Origin: a virus
DNA length: 24,652 bases
IMG/VR virus record: IMGVR_UViG_3300045922_000208
Span: 1-24,652 of that record
Reading direction: 5' to 3' (one strand)
Each line of letters opens with the position of its first letter. Positions within the stretch are counted from its first letter, which is position 1. Both the position numbers and the translations under genes were made by a program. The notes under the pieces are model-generated. The model was given only the letters and a program-made list of their open reading frames with translations. It searched no databases and was not told where the DNA came from. Of this stretch, positions 8,095-16,791 are shown in pieces.

Positions 8095-8853
8095 TTAATA
8101 TCCTGAAAGCTTGAGTCGTTCTTCTATAGTAAGAGGTCTATTCTGAAAAGAATTTTGTTTATTATGTGAATAGCTTCTTACTGTTTGATCTAGGACTCTC
8201 TTTTCAGGTTTTGGTGCAGCCTTATTTTGAGAATAAACTTGCGAAAAGAATTGCTCTGCTTTTTTTGCAGCTGCCATTACGTCTTTTGTTCCTTTTGCCA
8301 TTTGACCTAAAAGATCATTCCGTACAAAGTCATAGAAATTAGGATCAAATTCTGGTGAGTACGGATCAAGTTGAGGATATTTAGCATGCACTTTATCCAT
8401 CACTGACTGCTGTTCAAAAGTTGCAATTTTAGCTTCTGCTTTTTTGGCACGCTCTAAAGCTTCTTGCACTTTTCGATTGTTTTCCTCAAGTATTTGCTGC
8501 AACCTTATTTCGTCTAGATATCCATCCTGATCAATTAAGGCTTGCGCTGTTGCCTGTACTTGATCGTTTGATAGATTACTAAACTGAGGTGCATACGTCT
8601 CAACTGCATCCTCTAAGACTGAAGAATGAACAGGCTTTTCTTTGCTTTCAGTTTTTTCTTTAAGCTGTTGAGCTAGAATCCTGTTTCTTTCTTTGAGCTT
8701 TTCAAATTGCTGTCTGGTTCTTTCCGATACCCCGTCGGGTAAGGTTAGTTCCTCTTCAGCAACTTGTTCTTCAGTGGTTTGGTCTGATGTGAGCATTGCA
8801 TCTACCTGTTTCTCCTCAGGTATAGTGTTTTCTTGCTCGTTCTGTTTATCCAT
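8095..8853 (-). CDS. Capsid scaffolding protein
   Basis: This 252-residue protein is strongly acidic at the N-terminus (EEQVAEEELTLPDG). It has a long charged coiled coil in the middle (residues of about 45-155, including RQQFEKLKERNRILAQQLKE and EALERAKKAEAKIATFEQQ) and a basic, polar C-terminus (RPLTIEERLKLSGY). That composition, with its position immediately before the capsid gene and after the portal, is the usual signature of a scaffold that guides procapsid assembly and leaves before packaging. No protease motif is visible. The mRNA seems to have an unusually long structured leader (8854-8927). Confidence 0.8.
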   Translation of the reverse strand: MDKQNEQENTIPEEKQVDAMLTSDQTTEEQVAEEELTLPDGVSERTRQQFEKLKERNRILAQQLKEKTESKEKPVHSSVLEDAVETYAPQFSNLSNDQVQATAQALIDQDGYLDEIRLQQILEENNRKVQEALERAKKAEAKIATFEQQSVMDKVHAKYPQLDPYSPEFDPNFYDFVRNDLLGQMAKGTKDVMAAAKKAEQFFSQVYSQNKAAPKPEKRVLDQTVRSYSHNKQNSFQNRPLTIEERLKLSGY

Positions 8854-8927
8854 AATGTAAAGTTCGTAGTGTGATTAAATAATTGCTCTTTATTTTTATA
8901 CTCCTGAGCATAGGGAGTTACACTACA
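8854..8927 (-). promoter_or_regulatory. Structured 5' leader of the scaffold-capsid transcript
   Basis: The predicted start of transcription is near 8927. The RNA can form an outer 7-bp stem, GTAGTGT (8926-8920) with ACACTAC (8872-8866), and an inner 5-bp stem, ACTCC (8918-8914) with GGAGT (8904-8900). The outer stem begins within two bases of the predicted 5' end. A tiny ATG-TAG frame lies at the start of the leader. Most other transcripts here appear to lack a leader. Confidence 0.4.
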
Positions 8928-8933
8928 TTAAGT

Positions 8934-8963
8934 AGCATATATACAATCGTAATAACTTTTCAA
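8934..8963 (-). promoter_or_regulatory. Late-type promoter for scaffold and capsid
   Basis: TTGAAA (8963-8958, extended TTGAAAAGTT) and TATGCT (8939-8934) are separated by 18 bp. Unlike the related promoters, the start codon is about 75 nt downstream instead of 6. Confidence 0.5.
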
Positions 8964-9172
8964 GAGGTATTTTTTTTTGTTAAGTATTCATAAAGTAAAT
9001 GGAGATTTGGACCAGTCCATGCAGCTCCACTTGGAGAACGAAGCTCTCCATTATGAAAGTAAACTCCAGAATGATCATTCTTTTTATTAGGATCAAGTGT
9101 AACTGAGTACATTTCTCCGTCGAATGCATCATTACTTAATGGAGGTAGCTTTTTCGATTGTTTGGAGGGCAT
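8960..9172 (-). CDS. Small unknown phage protein
   Basis: This 70-residue protein begins MPSKQSKKLPPLSNDAFDGE. It is polar, with two aromatic-rich beta-like segments (HSGVYFHNGELRSPSG, AWTGPNLHLLYEYL). I do not recognise it. It overlaps the end of the preceding gene by 41 nt in another frame, and its own 3' end overlaps the -35 box of the scaffold promoter. A small head-decoration or completion role is possible from position only. Both the overlap and the size leave some doubt that it is expressed. Confidence 0.5.
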   Translation of the reverse strand: MPSKQSKKLPPLSNDAFDGEMYSVTLDPNKKNDHSGVYFHNGELRSPSGAAWTGPNLHLLYEYLTKKNTS

Positions 9173-9476
9173 CGCCTATAGAGAAATTTTTAACTGGTTC
9201 TTTCAAGATTTGATGTAACTTTTTTATGTAATCTTCTTGTCCTTTCATAAACTTCAAAAAGTCATCATATACTTGTGCTTTGATATTTGCTACTTCTATT
9301 TTGTGCAAATATTCATCTCTCGTCGCACAGCTATCTGGTCTTATCTTTTCAGGATACGATAACAGTTCTAGATACGGCAATAAATATTTTTGAAAGTGGT
9401 CAGACTTATATATTTCAAATAGAGCAGTTGCTTTTTCTAAATTTTCTTTTGCTAACTCTTTTGGTGTTTTTGCCAT
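9132..9476 (-). CDS. Unknown helical protein between portal and scaffold
   Basis: This is a 114-residue, lysine-rich, almost entirely helical protein (ELAKENLEKATALFEIYKSD, KFMKGQEDYIKKLHQILKE). It lies 6 nt after the portal stop, so it is probably read on the portal transcript. I see no recognisable motif. Small helical proteins in this slot in other phages are often assembly factors, but nothing in the sequence proves that. Confidence 0.65.
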   Translation of the reverse strand: MAKTPKELAKENLEKATALFEIYKSDHFQKYLLPYLELLSYPEKIRPDSCATRDEYLHKIEVANIKAQVYDDFLKFMKGQEDYIKKLHQILKEPVKNFSIGDALQTIEKATSIK

Positions 9477-9482
9477 ATGTTT

Positions 9483-11501
9483 TTATATAATTTGAGCTTG
9501 TGGCATCTGTTGATCCATTCCAATTTCTTTACCTATCATCTCTTCATTTCCCATCATTTGATCTTCTGATGAAATTTGAGCCTGCAGCTCTGCTGGTAGT
9601 TGTAGTGGTTGAGTTTGTTCATGATTTTGATTTAATGGCTTGGCATCAGTAAAAAATCTTTCTGCATCTTTTAATCCGATATCTTCGAATATTGCAGACA
9701 GCAATGTATAGATATCTGTCTGCTTACCTGATTGCATAAGCATGTTCTGAACCTGAGGCATCATTATCATCTCAAATGCTTTCATCCGTGCGTTGGCAAG
9801 CTCTTCTTCAGCCCCACTTTGCATAGATCTAATTGACGGAACGTAATCATACAGACCATCAAGATCCTCAGGAACTATAATAATTTCGGCAGCATCTCCC
9901 ATTTCATTTAATCTCATTTTTGGCTTCCATGATAGTTTTTCAGGATTTCTTTCGTCTGGATTGTCAAATACTGGATATTTTGGAATTGATCCTGCCTCTA
10001 TCATCATTTCAATATCTTCATCTTTTACGTTTCCACCCTGCATATTGATAATATCTGATATCACTTCTGCAGATTGATCAGGAAGTTCCATTTCATGTAG
10101 GCCTGCTTTTTTGAAATATTCAAAGTTTTCTTTACCGATAATACGGAGTAGGTACTCGTGCTGTTTTTCATCTCTAAATAAAAACTGCTTATTGTTTGAA
10201 ACCCACATCATCATCATATCAGTTATACAATCAGAAAGTGCTTGTTGATTTTTTTGATCTCTCATATTTTGTTGATAGGCTGTTCTTTTTATTTCTGTTG
10301 CTGTTTTTTTAGAACTCGTAGGATCAATTGAACTTACCCCCTGAGAGATGTCTCCCATTGCAACATTGAATGCAGAGACAAGTGCTGCATAGGTTGCTTG
10401 AAAGTTTCTGACCGCTTCGCCATTTGATTGATGCTCTGTTACTGCGTCAACTCTGTCTACTAGCCACTGAGCCTCTGGAGCAAAGACAATTGTTTCTATG
10501 CGGGCTGCTCCGTCAAGAATCTTAAGAGGCGGACGCATATGAATATTGATATTGTCTATGAATCCACATACAACAAACTGAATGGCTCTCCATAATGGAA
10601 GCACAGGCTCTACCTCTGATTCTCCCAGCGGATCACCCTGCAGAGAGTAATATTTGAGTTGAACAACTGGTATTTTTTTATGAATATAGGGATTGGGAAT
10701 ATCACGGATACATACCCCAAACTTTGGTGCAAATGTAATCCATCTATCAACCCTATACTCTGTAACAATCTCAATTACCGGAAAAGAATCATCTTCACCA
10801 ACACGATCAGGCAAACCTTTCAGTGTAAGCAATCGATTAGTATATGCACTATCTCTCCTGTTTTGAGATTGTTTCATTTTTTCTTTTAAGATATCTAAAT
10901 TCTTGTACTTAGCTAGACCAACATAAGCATCATTAGTTTTTTCTAAATCCTCATATTTTACCCATGAGCGATGTTGAAACCATTTAGCATTTTTAATATT
11001 ATCTGCTGTTGGATCTATCCCACAGTCTCTAATATCAAGAGGTTGAAACTCATTACCATTAAATAAGACATTCCCCTCATCATCTTCTTCATAGCGCCAC
11101 TTAACTAGTGCGAACTTTGAGCCATACAGTCTAGTGTCCTGATCCATTGTTGAATACTTTTCCAACATAGAACCACCATCTTGAGCAGCGTCCCATTGAT
11201 AGTCTAAAAGAGCATTGTTAATACGAGCTTTAATAACGTCTGTTCCCTCACGTGGTACAAGCCTACCCCTTAGCTTTGAGTTTAATAAACGTGAAGTTTT
11301 TTCTATAATTGATGTTCTAATACGAGGATCGACAACACGAGCAAGGTATGGCCAATCATCCGGAAGTTTACCCCAATAGGCATCAGTAATATCATTCCAT
11401 CCGTTTTTTCTTGTTAAGCGGTGTTCCATATCTTGAGTCCAAGTTTTGTAGTGTTTTTGGACTTCTGTAAATATATTTGAACTATAATCATTTTTTGCCA
11501 T
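9483..11501 (-). CDS. Portal protein
   Basis: This 672-residue protein has the length and layout of podovirus/SU10-type portals. The N-terminal wing includes WNDITDAYWGKLPDDWPY, then DPRIRTSIIEKTSRLLNSKL. The central stem/clip region contains VPVVQLKYYSLQGDPLGESE, followed by PLWRAIQFVVCGFIDNINI. The segment VSSIDPTSSKKTATEIKRTA precedes a long C-terminal helix and a Gln/Met-rich tail. Portals form the dodecameric ring through which terminase pumps DNA and to which the adaptor binds. It has its own late-type promoter (TTGCAA-N18-TAAGCT-N6-ATG) and is followed by assembly genes and scaffold, the usual order. No truncation is seen. Confidence 0.85.
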   Translation of the reverse strand: MAKNDYSSNIFTEVQKHYKTWTQDMEHRLTRKNGWNDITDAYWGKLPDDWPYLARVVDPRIRTSIIEKTSRLLNSKLRGRLVPREGTDVIKARINNALLDYQWDAAQDGGSMLEKYSTMDQDTRLYGSKFALVKWRYEEDDEGNVLFNGNEFQPLDIRDCGIDPTADNIKNAKWFQHRSWVKYEDLEKTNDAYVGLAKYKNLDILKEKMKQSQNRRDSAYTNRLLTLKGLPDRVGEDDSFPVIEIVTEYRVDRWITFAPKFGVCIRDIPNPYIHKKIPVVQLKYYSLQGDPLGESEVEPVLPLWRAIQFVVCGFIDNINIHMRPPLKILDGAARIETIVFAPEAQWLVDRVDAVTEHQSNGEAVRNFQATYAALVSAFNVAMGDISQGVSSIDPTSSKKTATEIKRTAYQQNMRDQKNQQALSDCITDMMMMWVSNNKQFLFRDEKQHEYLLRIIGKENFEYFKKAGLHEMELPDQSAEVISDIINMQGGNVKDEDIEMMIEAGSIPKYPVFDNPDERNPEKLSWKPKMRLNEMGDAAEIIIVPEDLDGLYDYVPSIRSMQSGAEEELANARMKAFEMIMMPQVQNMLMQSGKQTDIYTLLSAIFEDIGLKDAERFFTDAKPLNQNHEQTQPLQLPAELQAQISSEDQMMGNEEMIGKEIGMDQQMPQAQII

Positions 11502-11507
11502 GATTCT

Positions 11508-11537
11508 AGCTTATGTAAAAGGTAATCAACTTTGCAA
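11508..11537 (-). promoter_or_regulatory. Late-type promoter for the portal gene
   Basis: TTGCAA (11537-11532, extended TTGCAAAGTT) and TAAGCT (11513-11508) are spaced by 18 bp. The portal ATG at 11501 follows after 6 nt, which predicts a leaderless mRNA. Confidence 0.65.
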
Positions 11538-11538
11538 G

Positions 11539-11820
11539 CTATAGCTTAATGTCAAATATATTAAGTCTACAAATGCGAATTAAACGCGCTAAGCTTTTAA
11601 TGTTGTGATCTAAAACTTTTTTTTGGCAGATATGACATATGCGAATATACTCATTTTCACCTATCTGAAATAAATAGGGATCTATCTCATATGGTATTTC
11701 ACTAGCACATGCCTGACAAGTCCAAGGCTTATTATATAATCTTTTTTCTGTACCAGTTACAGTTCGCCCCCACTTCGTGAAAGTGTGCTTAATGGTGCAA
11801 ATAGTAGTGTGCTTGCTCAC
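11539..11820 (-). CDS. Small zinc-ribbon-like protein
   Basis: This 93-residue protein is read from GTG at 11820. Two cysteine pairs, CQAC (C35/C38) and CHIC (C62/C65), are 23 residues apart and would suit a single four-cysteine zinc site. The N-terminus is basic (KHTFTKWGRTVTGTEKR) and the C-terminus is basic and hydrophobic (LARLIRICRLNIF). This could bind nucleic acid or another virion protein; HNH-type catalytic residues are not evident. A promoter-like TTGACG-N18-TATACT lies 8 nt before the start. It is a single gene between the large internal protein and the portal, and its function is unknown. Confidence 0.6.
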   Translation of the reverse strand: MSKHTTICTIKHTFTKWGRTVTGTEKRLYNKPWTCQACASEIPYEIDPYLFQIGENEYIRICHICQKKVLDHNIKSLARLIRICRLNIFDIKL

Positions 11821-11828
11821 TATCTATA

Positions 11829-11858
11829 AGTATATAACTAGCTGTCAAAATACGTCAA
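11829..11858 (-). promoter_or_regulatory. Promoter for the zinc-ribbon-like gene
   Basis: TTGACG (11858-11853) and TATACT (11834-11829) are spaced by 18 bp. The GTG start follows after 8 nt. The -35 box overlaps the stop codon of the preceding gene, and the AGTY extension of the other promoters is absent. Confidence 0.4.
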
Positions 11859-14800
11859 GCAAACGATGGCCTTCTAATTCTTAATCTTTTTACTTTTATC
11901 CGCTTAGAAGTAAAACGTCTTTTTGATCTGAGTCTTTTTGATCTGACCTTCCTTAATCTAATTCTTCTCGATTTTCTGAAAAATGATTCTGGAATGCTAC
12001 CACCTAGTTTATTCTTCAATTCTTGTTGTTGAGCCTGCAGGATTTCGATCTGCTTTAATCCTTCCTCTTGTGGTATTTCTTTTCGTTTTATTCCGCCTTT
12101 GATATCGTTGATATCAAACTCTATTGCCTTGATTCTTTTTGCGATTGCTAATTCTTGCTCTTCTTTTGTTTTTCTTTCTCCTCCTAAGAATCTTCTTAAA
12201 ACAGGTATTTGATTTATTGTTGCTCCTTGTTCATTTTGTGGTGTTTTATATTTATCTGGAATGAAAGGCCGTGTCATTCTTTCACCTATATTTGCCAATC
12301 CCGTTCCGTATCCATGAACTAACGCCTCAATTTTTGCAGGCGATGCGTTTATTTTATCGCCTATCATTCTATATAATGGTCGAGTGTATGCGGTATCTTG
12401 ATATTTTGCAGGATATGCTTTTTTGTATTCGGGGACTATCTCTTTATCAAAGAAAAAGTTTTTGTTTACTGCTACCTCTATTATTGGACGAAGAGCAGTT
12501 GGGAATATATCACCTACATTACTAACTGGTGAAAATGCTTTTAAGACATCTACTAACGCATTCTTTACATCTCCTCCTTTATTATCCGCCATCCTTAAAA
12601 ACTCTTCAGTAGGATTTGCCAATTGACCAATGTCGCCTTTTGGTATTGCTATATACTGCGCTCCACCCAACTGCGGTATTGGAGTATCAGATAGCATAAA
12701 TATAAATTTCCTTTTTTTGTCTGTCTCTGATACCACTCGTTCATCATTGTATGATTCAAACTGTCTATTCCAGGCATACAACACTAATGCCGGGACTTGT
12801 GAAATCAATCCAACTCTAAACCCTACACCCACAGGATCGTTTTTGAAACTTCGCAATAAGCGATCAACACCCTGCAATCTTGCGTTAAGGAACGCATAAA
12901 GAGCATTTATCGCTTGTGTTTTTGAACCATGTCTAGAAAAGTTTGTAGTTGCTTCTTGCGCCCAGTAAGCAGCCTCTTTAAGTGCTTCCTCACGTGATAA
13001 TCCTTTTTTAAGACCTTCGTTAAGTATCTCTTCAAAAACAGCTATTCTTGTAGGTGTGTCAGAATACTCTGAAATTGTTTGTAACACCTTCAAAAGACCG
13101 CTCGGTTTTAATACCTCAATTGCCTTTGATTTTGTATCTCCAGCTATCTCTGCCACAGTTTTCTGCAGCATTGGTCTATCTATTGCAACTCTTGTAGTAC
13201 TTTTCGCTCCTTGTTTCAGAAACTCTTGATATATCTCATCTTTTTTCATCATATGAGCAAGTCCTTTAACCCACTTAAGAGGATTAAGACCAACATTGAC
13301 AAAAGCCGATTGGAGATCTATCAATACATTAGGAACAAAAAAATCTGGGTTTGATCCTGTTGCAGAGGCTCTAAACACTGCTGTTGGATATTGGAGTATT
13401 TTAAATATTGTAGCTAATGCTTCTTTATTTAACCCTTTTGCAGCCTCTGCCACCTCAATAGGGACTTGATAATGTTTTACTTTGCCATTGACAAAAAGTG
13501 AGATATTTGGCGTGTTTCCAACTTTACCTTTTATTTCTTTTATCATTCCCTCCGGTAGATCATCTTTAAGAGATACAATAGTTTGTGCTACCTCTTGTCT
13601 TTTAGCCAATGCAACCATTTTGTATGTTGCTTCTAAAATTGATTCGATAGGATCAACTATTTCTTTATCACTTCCTTTTATGCTATAGATAACATCCTGA
13701 CTACTAACTGATCCTGCTCCTTTGCTTGGTGGAACAAAGCCTAAAAACTCATCCACCCGATCCATTACCCGCTTGAAAGGAATATAAAAATTATTATTTT
13801 TTCGCATGTTTTTGTATCCTATTTGACTCATTATTCCGGTATCAACAAGATACGTTTTGACCATTCTGTCTTGGTATTCGTATAGTTTTTTAAGAGTTTC
13901 ACCTATTGATTTCATCTTTTCCTCACCCAATCTTTCTTTTATTGCCTTTAACTTTTCTAATGCTTGTTTTTGCTTAGGTGATCCTTTTATGCCACGACTA
14001 GCTAACTCAATGTCTCTCATTGCAATGGCCGCCTCTCTTAAATCATTTAGATTTTGTTCTTTAAGAATTTGAGTCAACTCAAAATCAACATGGTATTGTG
14101 CGGTTGAACCTGCCCCATAATAACCTGCTAATGCATGTCTCATCTCCTTTGCCTTGCCAGCCATTTTAGCTACATAATTAAGTGGATGAAATTCATTTAC
14201 AGTTTCTGTATAGAGCTTATTGAATTTTGCTTTTAATTTTGAGATAAAGCCATCTACTGATGAATCACCTTCTTGTGCTGGAGGCTTTGTTGGTGGAGAT
14301 CCTTCCCCTATTTTTTTTGGTGGCTTTTGTGGTGGCACACCCTCTCCTGATCCTTTTGGTGGTTTTTGTAGTTGTATTCCTTCTGGCTCTGTCGGTTTCT
14401 GTTGAGATAAGTCGATAGATTTCTGATCTGAAAAGGTTGTTGGTGGCTGTGATGGTACTATTGGCTGCTTTTTGATAATTGGATACTTAGAAAACTTGAT
14501 ATTTTGATCTCCCTGCATAGCACTTCTTATTCCAGTTTTACCAACAGCAGCTCCAAGTGTAAAATCAATTAACGCATCCTGGACAGTATACTTTGCATCA
14601 GGTATCACTGCCTTTTGCATTACTACTCCTTCTGGAATATTTAATGTGCCGACAGCTGCTCTTTCTGCTAAGAAGTTAATGAAATCCCGTTTTTTCCCTG
14701 CTGGTACTTTGCTTAACGCATTCAGCACTGTCTTGCTCTTCATTAATTTTTCGCTAATCTTATCTATCATTGGATTAGTTAGCATTCCTATTGCCTTGTA

Positions 14801-15385
14801 CGCACCTGCAGAGGAAATACCCTCACCTACACCTTTAGCAAATCTATATGGATCATTTTTATCTCCGAAAACTTGATTTATTCCACCACTTAAACCACCT
14901 AGAGCTAATGTTTGCAAAGGGTTTGCAACTGCTAGCGGAGAGGCTGCCAGCTTCCCACCAGAAAAGAGCATTCTTTTATACGGATCAACAAAGTTTTTTT
15001 TAGGGTCAACTGTGCTTTGAAGTGTTTCTGCAGTTGCTGATGTAAAATCTTTTGCAGTATTGAGAAATGGTTTTGTAATAGAACCTAGTATATTGCTTTT
15101 TGGTATTTGTTGTACTATTGGATCTATCGTTTTTCTTGCCTGATTAGCCACTTGCTGGTATGCATTTGACGTGTCTTTCCATGCCTGAGATGCGGCTTTT
15201 TGCACAACGGGGACAATGGGCTTTAAGCTTTCTGCTGTTTGTCCGGTAAACCCTACATACCCTCCAGGACGAATATCAGCAACAAAATCATTTTTAGCTT
15301 GAATTATAGGCTTAATGAATGTCTTGTACCCTTTATCAAATGTTTCACGGGCTTTATTTATGGTGTCTTGGAAAAAATTTGCCAT
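11855..15385 (-). CDS. Very large internal virion protein candidate with LPD38-like region and basic tail
   Basis: This 1176-residue protein starts MANFFQDTINKARETFDKGY. Residues 1-310 are Ala/Gly-rich with amphipathic helices (PLQTLALGGLSGGINQVFGD). A low-complexity Pro/Lys linker follows at about 315-375, with three variants of QKPPKGSGEG. Residues of about 380-1000 are mainly helical and resemble the large polyvalent protein-associated regions (LPD38-like) of injected phage proteins: NPDFFVPNVLIDLQSAFVNV, then EEALKEAAYWAQEATTNFSR, then LYAFLNARLQGVDRLLRSF. The last 40 residues are about half Arg/Lys (RKVRSKRLRSKRR). The position among internal-protein genes and a late promoter fit a protein packaged with and perhaps ejected with the DNA. 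The LPD38 assignment is by eye. Confidence 0.65.
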   Translation of the reverse strand: MANFFQDTINKARETFDKGYKTFIKPIIQAKNDFVADIRPGGYVGFTGQTAESLKPIVPVVQKAASQAWKDTSNAYQQVANQARKTIDPIVQQIPKSNILGSITKPFLNTAKDFTSATAETLQSTVDPKKNFVDPYKRMLFSGGKLAASPLAVANPLQTLALGGLSGGINQVFGDKNDPYRFAKGVGEGISSAGAYKAIGMLTNPMIDKISEKLMKSKTVLNALSKVPAGKKRDFINFLAERAAVGTLNIPEGVVMQKAVIPDAKYTVQDALIDFTLGAAVGKTGIRSAMQGDQNIKFSKYPIIKKQPIVPSQPPTTFSDQKSIDLSQQKPTEPEGIQLQKPPKGSGEGVPPQKPPKKIGEGSPPTKPPAQEGDSSVDGFISKLKAKFNKLYTETVNEFHPLNYVAKMAGKAKEMRHALAGYYGAGSTAQYHVDFELTQILKEQNLNDLREAAIAMRDIELASRGIKGSPKQKQALEKLKAIKERLGEEKMKSIGETLKKLYEYQDRMVKTYLVDTGIMSQIGYKNMRKNNNFYIPFKRVMDRVDEFLGFVPPSKGAGSVSSQDVIYSIKGSDKEIVDPIESILEATYKMVALAKRQEVAQTIVSLKDDLPEGMIKEIKGKVGNTPNISLFVNGKVKHYQVPIEVAEAAKGLNKEALATIFKILQYPTAVFRASATGSNPDFFVPNVLIDLQSAFVNVGLNPLKWVKGLAHMMKKDEIYQEFLKQGAKSTTRVAIDRPMLQKTVAEIAGDTKSKAIEVLKPSGLLKVLQTISEYSDTPTRIAVFEEILNEGLKKGLSREEALKEAAYWAQEATTNFSRHGSKTQAINALYAFLNARLQGVDRLLRSFKNDPVGVGFRVGLISQVPALVLYAWNRQFESYNDERVVSETDKKRKFIFMLSDTPIPQLGGAQYIAIPKGDIGQLANPTEEFLRMADNKGGDVKNALVDVLKAFSPVSNVGDIFPTALRPIIEVAVNKNFFFDKEIVPEYKKAYPAKYQDTAYTRPLYRMIGDKINASPAKIEALVHGYGTGLANIGERMTRPFIPDKYKTPQNEQGATINQIPVLRRFLGGERKTKEEQELAIAKRIKAIEFDINDIKGGIKRKEIPQEEGLKQIEILQAQQQELKNKLGGSIPESFFRKSRRIRLRKVRSKRLRSKRRFTSKRIKVKRLRIRRPSFA

Positions 15386-15391
15386 AAGCCA

Positions 15392-15421
15392 ATAGTAAAA
15401 AGACTTTCTTCAACTTATCAA
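15392..15421 (-). promoter_or_regulatory. Late-type promoter for the 1176-residue protein gene
   Basis: TTGATA (15421-15416, extended TTGATAAGTT) and TACTAT (15397-15392) are spaced by 18 bp, with the ATG 6 nt later. Confidence 0.6.
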
Positions 15422-16788
15422 CGCTTAAACAGACCACCAAAGAAATTGCTTACTTTATTTTTGAAGGTATCAACACTGTTTTGTACCTTGTTGTACACTG
15501 GTTGAACCTGATTTTGCACCTGTTGCACTGTTTTTTGCGCTTGTTGAATCTTTGGCGCAACATAGCTTACTGCTTTTTGCACTTGTTGTTGCACTTGTTG
15601 CTGTACCTGTTGCTGTACAGGACGTGATATGTTGGCAAACGTCTCTTTTACTTTACTAGCAAATTGTGTAGAGTTTATTGGCTTGTAGCTAAAATTACTA
15701 ACTTGTTGTTTTATGCCTCCTCCACCGCCTATACCACCTGATCCGGTTTGTTTAGAAAGATAATTAACTTGAGGGTACGCCTGTGAAAATGCCTGTTTAG
15801 CTTCATAATTCATAAAATCACCACGACCTGCCTCTATATCAAGATGTGGGCCTGTAGAGTTACCAGTTGAGCCAAACCTTAATCCTGCAGATCCGGTAGC
15901 TACATATTGACCGGGTGATACATCTGGAAGTGACTGGAGATGAGATAATCGAACATAATCTTCATTACCTCCACGAAAATTAAATCTGTCTTTGTCTGAA
16001 AGCTGATTAAACTCTTTTGGATTGTAGCCACGAACTACAACGGAGTTCCCATACGCTGGATCATACCCTGCATAAATCACCTGACCACCAATCGGAAACC
16101 TTCCCTCCTCTCCCATACGTGTAGCATAATCTTCTCCCTTATGCAGGTTTTTATAATATCCCATACCAGGATTGTAGTTGTTGAATGGCTGTGTAAGTTG
16201 CACGTTCTTACGATAAAACGGGCTTACCACATCTGCTTGATTTGTACTTTGGGTAAGTGGGACGCTTTTTTGTATCTGTACCGGTTTTTGATATGGTGCT
16301 TGCTGTTGATATGGTGCTTGCTGATATGGTACTGGCTGTTGATATGGTGGTGGATTATATACTTGCTGTGTCTGATTAATTTGCTGAAACTGAGGCTGAG
16401 GTTGTACAGGTGTGGGAATTGGAACTCTGACTACTTTTTGTTGTACACCTTGCTGTACAGGATATGAAGTAGCCGGCTGTGATTGCACAACTGGCTTTGA
16501 CTGCATCTGTTTTTTAAGCTCCCGTATCTCAACAATCTGCTGATATGGCGTTTGTATTTGAGATAGCTGTTCTACAGACGGAGTTATCCCTTGTGATGCC
16601 ATTGCTTGCGCAACATCTGTATCTAGTTGAAGTTTTACCACTGCATCATCTAAGTTTCCCCCTACTGCCTGTAAAATAGAAAGAAGATATGATTGTACTT
16701 GTGGATCTGATACGTTAATCACAGAGGCAAATGCTCTGCCTTCTGGAGTGTCTAGAAGTTGTCTGAGTAATTGTTGTTGCTGGTCCAC
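15418..16788 (-). CDS. Virion-associated M23-type peptidase with Gln/Pro-rich arms
   Basis: The product is 456 residues from GTG at 16788, 3 nt after the upstream stop. Residues 1-95 are helical. Residues 100-180 are Gln/Pro-rich with PYQQ repeats. Residues of about 190-335 are a lysostaphin-like M23 domain with HKGED (H216, D220), H283 in RLSHLQ, and GPHLDIE (H315, D317). The C-terminal 85 residues carry QQQVQQQVQ repeats and a basic end. M23 enzymes cleave peptidoglycan cross-bridges, so this is a plausible virion lysin acting at DNA entry. The usual HxH is HxD here: the third zinc ligand position is Asp instead of His. Activity is therefore likely but not certain. Confidence 0.8.
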   Translation of the reverse strand: MDQQQQLLRQLLDTPEGRAFASVINVSDPQVQSYLLSILQAVGGNLDDAVVKLQLDTDVAQAMASQGITPSVEQLSQIQTPYQQIVEIRELKKQMQSKPVVQSQPATSYPVQQGVQQKVVRVPIPTPVQPQPQFQQINQTQQVYNPPPYQQPVPYQQAPYQQQAPYQKPVQIQKSVPLTQSTNQADVVSPFYRKNVQLTQPFNNYNPGMGYYKNLHKGEDYATRMGEEGRFPIGGQVIYAGYDPAYGNSVVVRGYNPKEFNQLSDKDRFNFRGGNEDYVRLSHLQSLPDVSPGQYVATGSAGLRFGSTGNSTGPHLDIEAGRGDFMNYEAKQAFSQAYPQVNYLSKQTGSGGIGGGGGIKQQVSNFSYKPINSTQFASKVKETFANISRPVQQQVQQQVQQQVQKAVSYVAPKIQQAQKTVQQVQNQVQPVYNKVQNSVDTFKNKVSNFFGGLFKR

Positions 16789-16791
16789 ACG

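Noticed and set aside
15500-16370. Short tandem repeats that could suggest a CRISPR or VNTR array
   Set aside because: They encode QQQV and PYQQ repeats in the peptidase reading frame, with no regular spacers.
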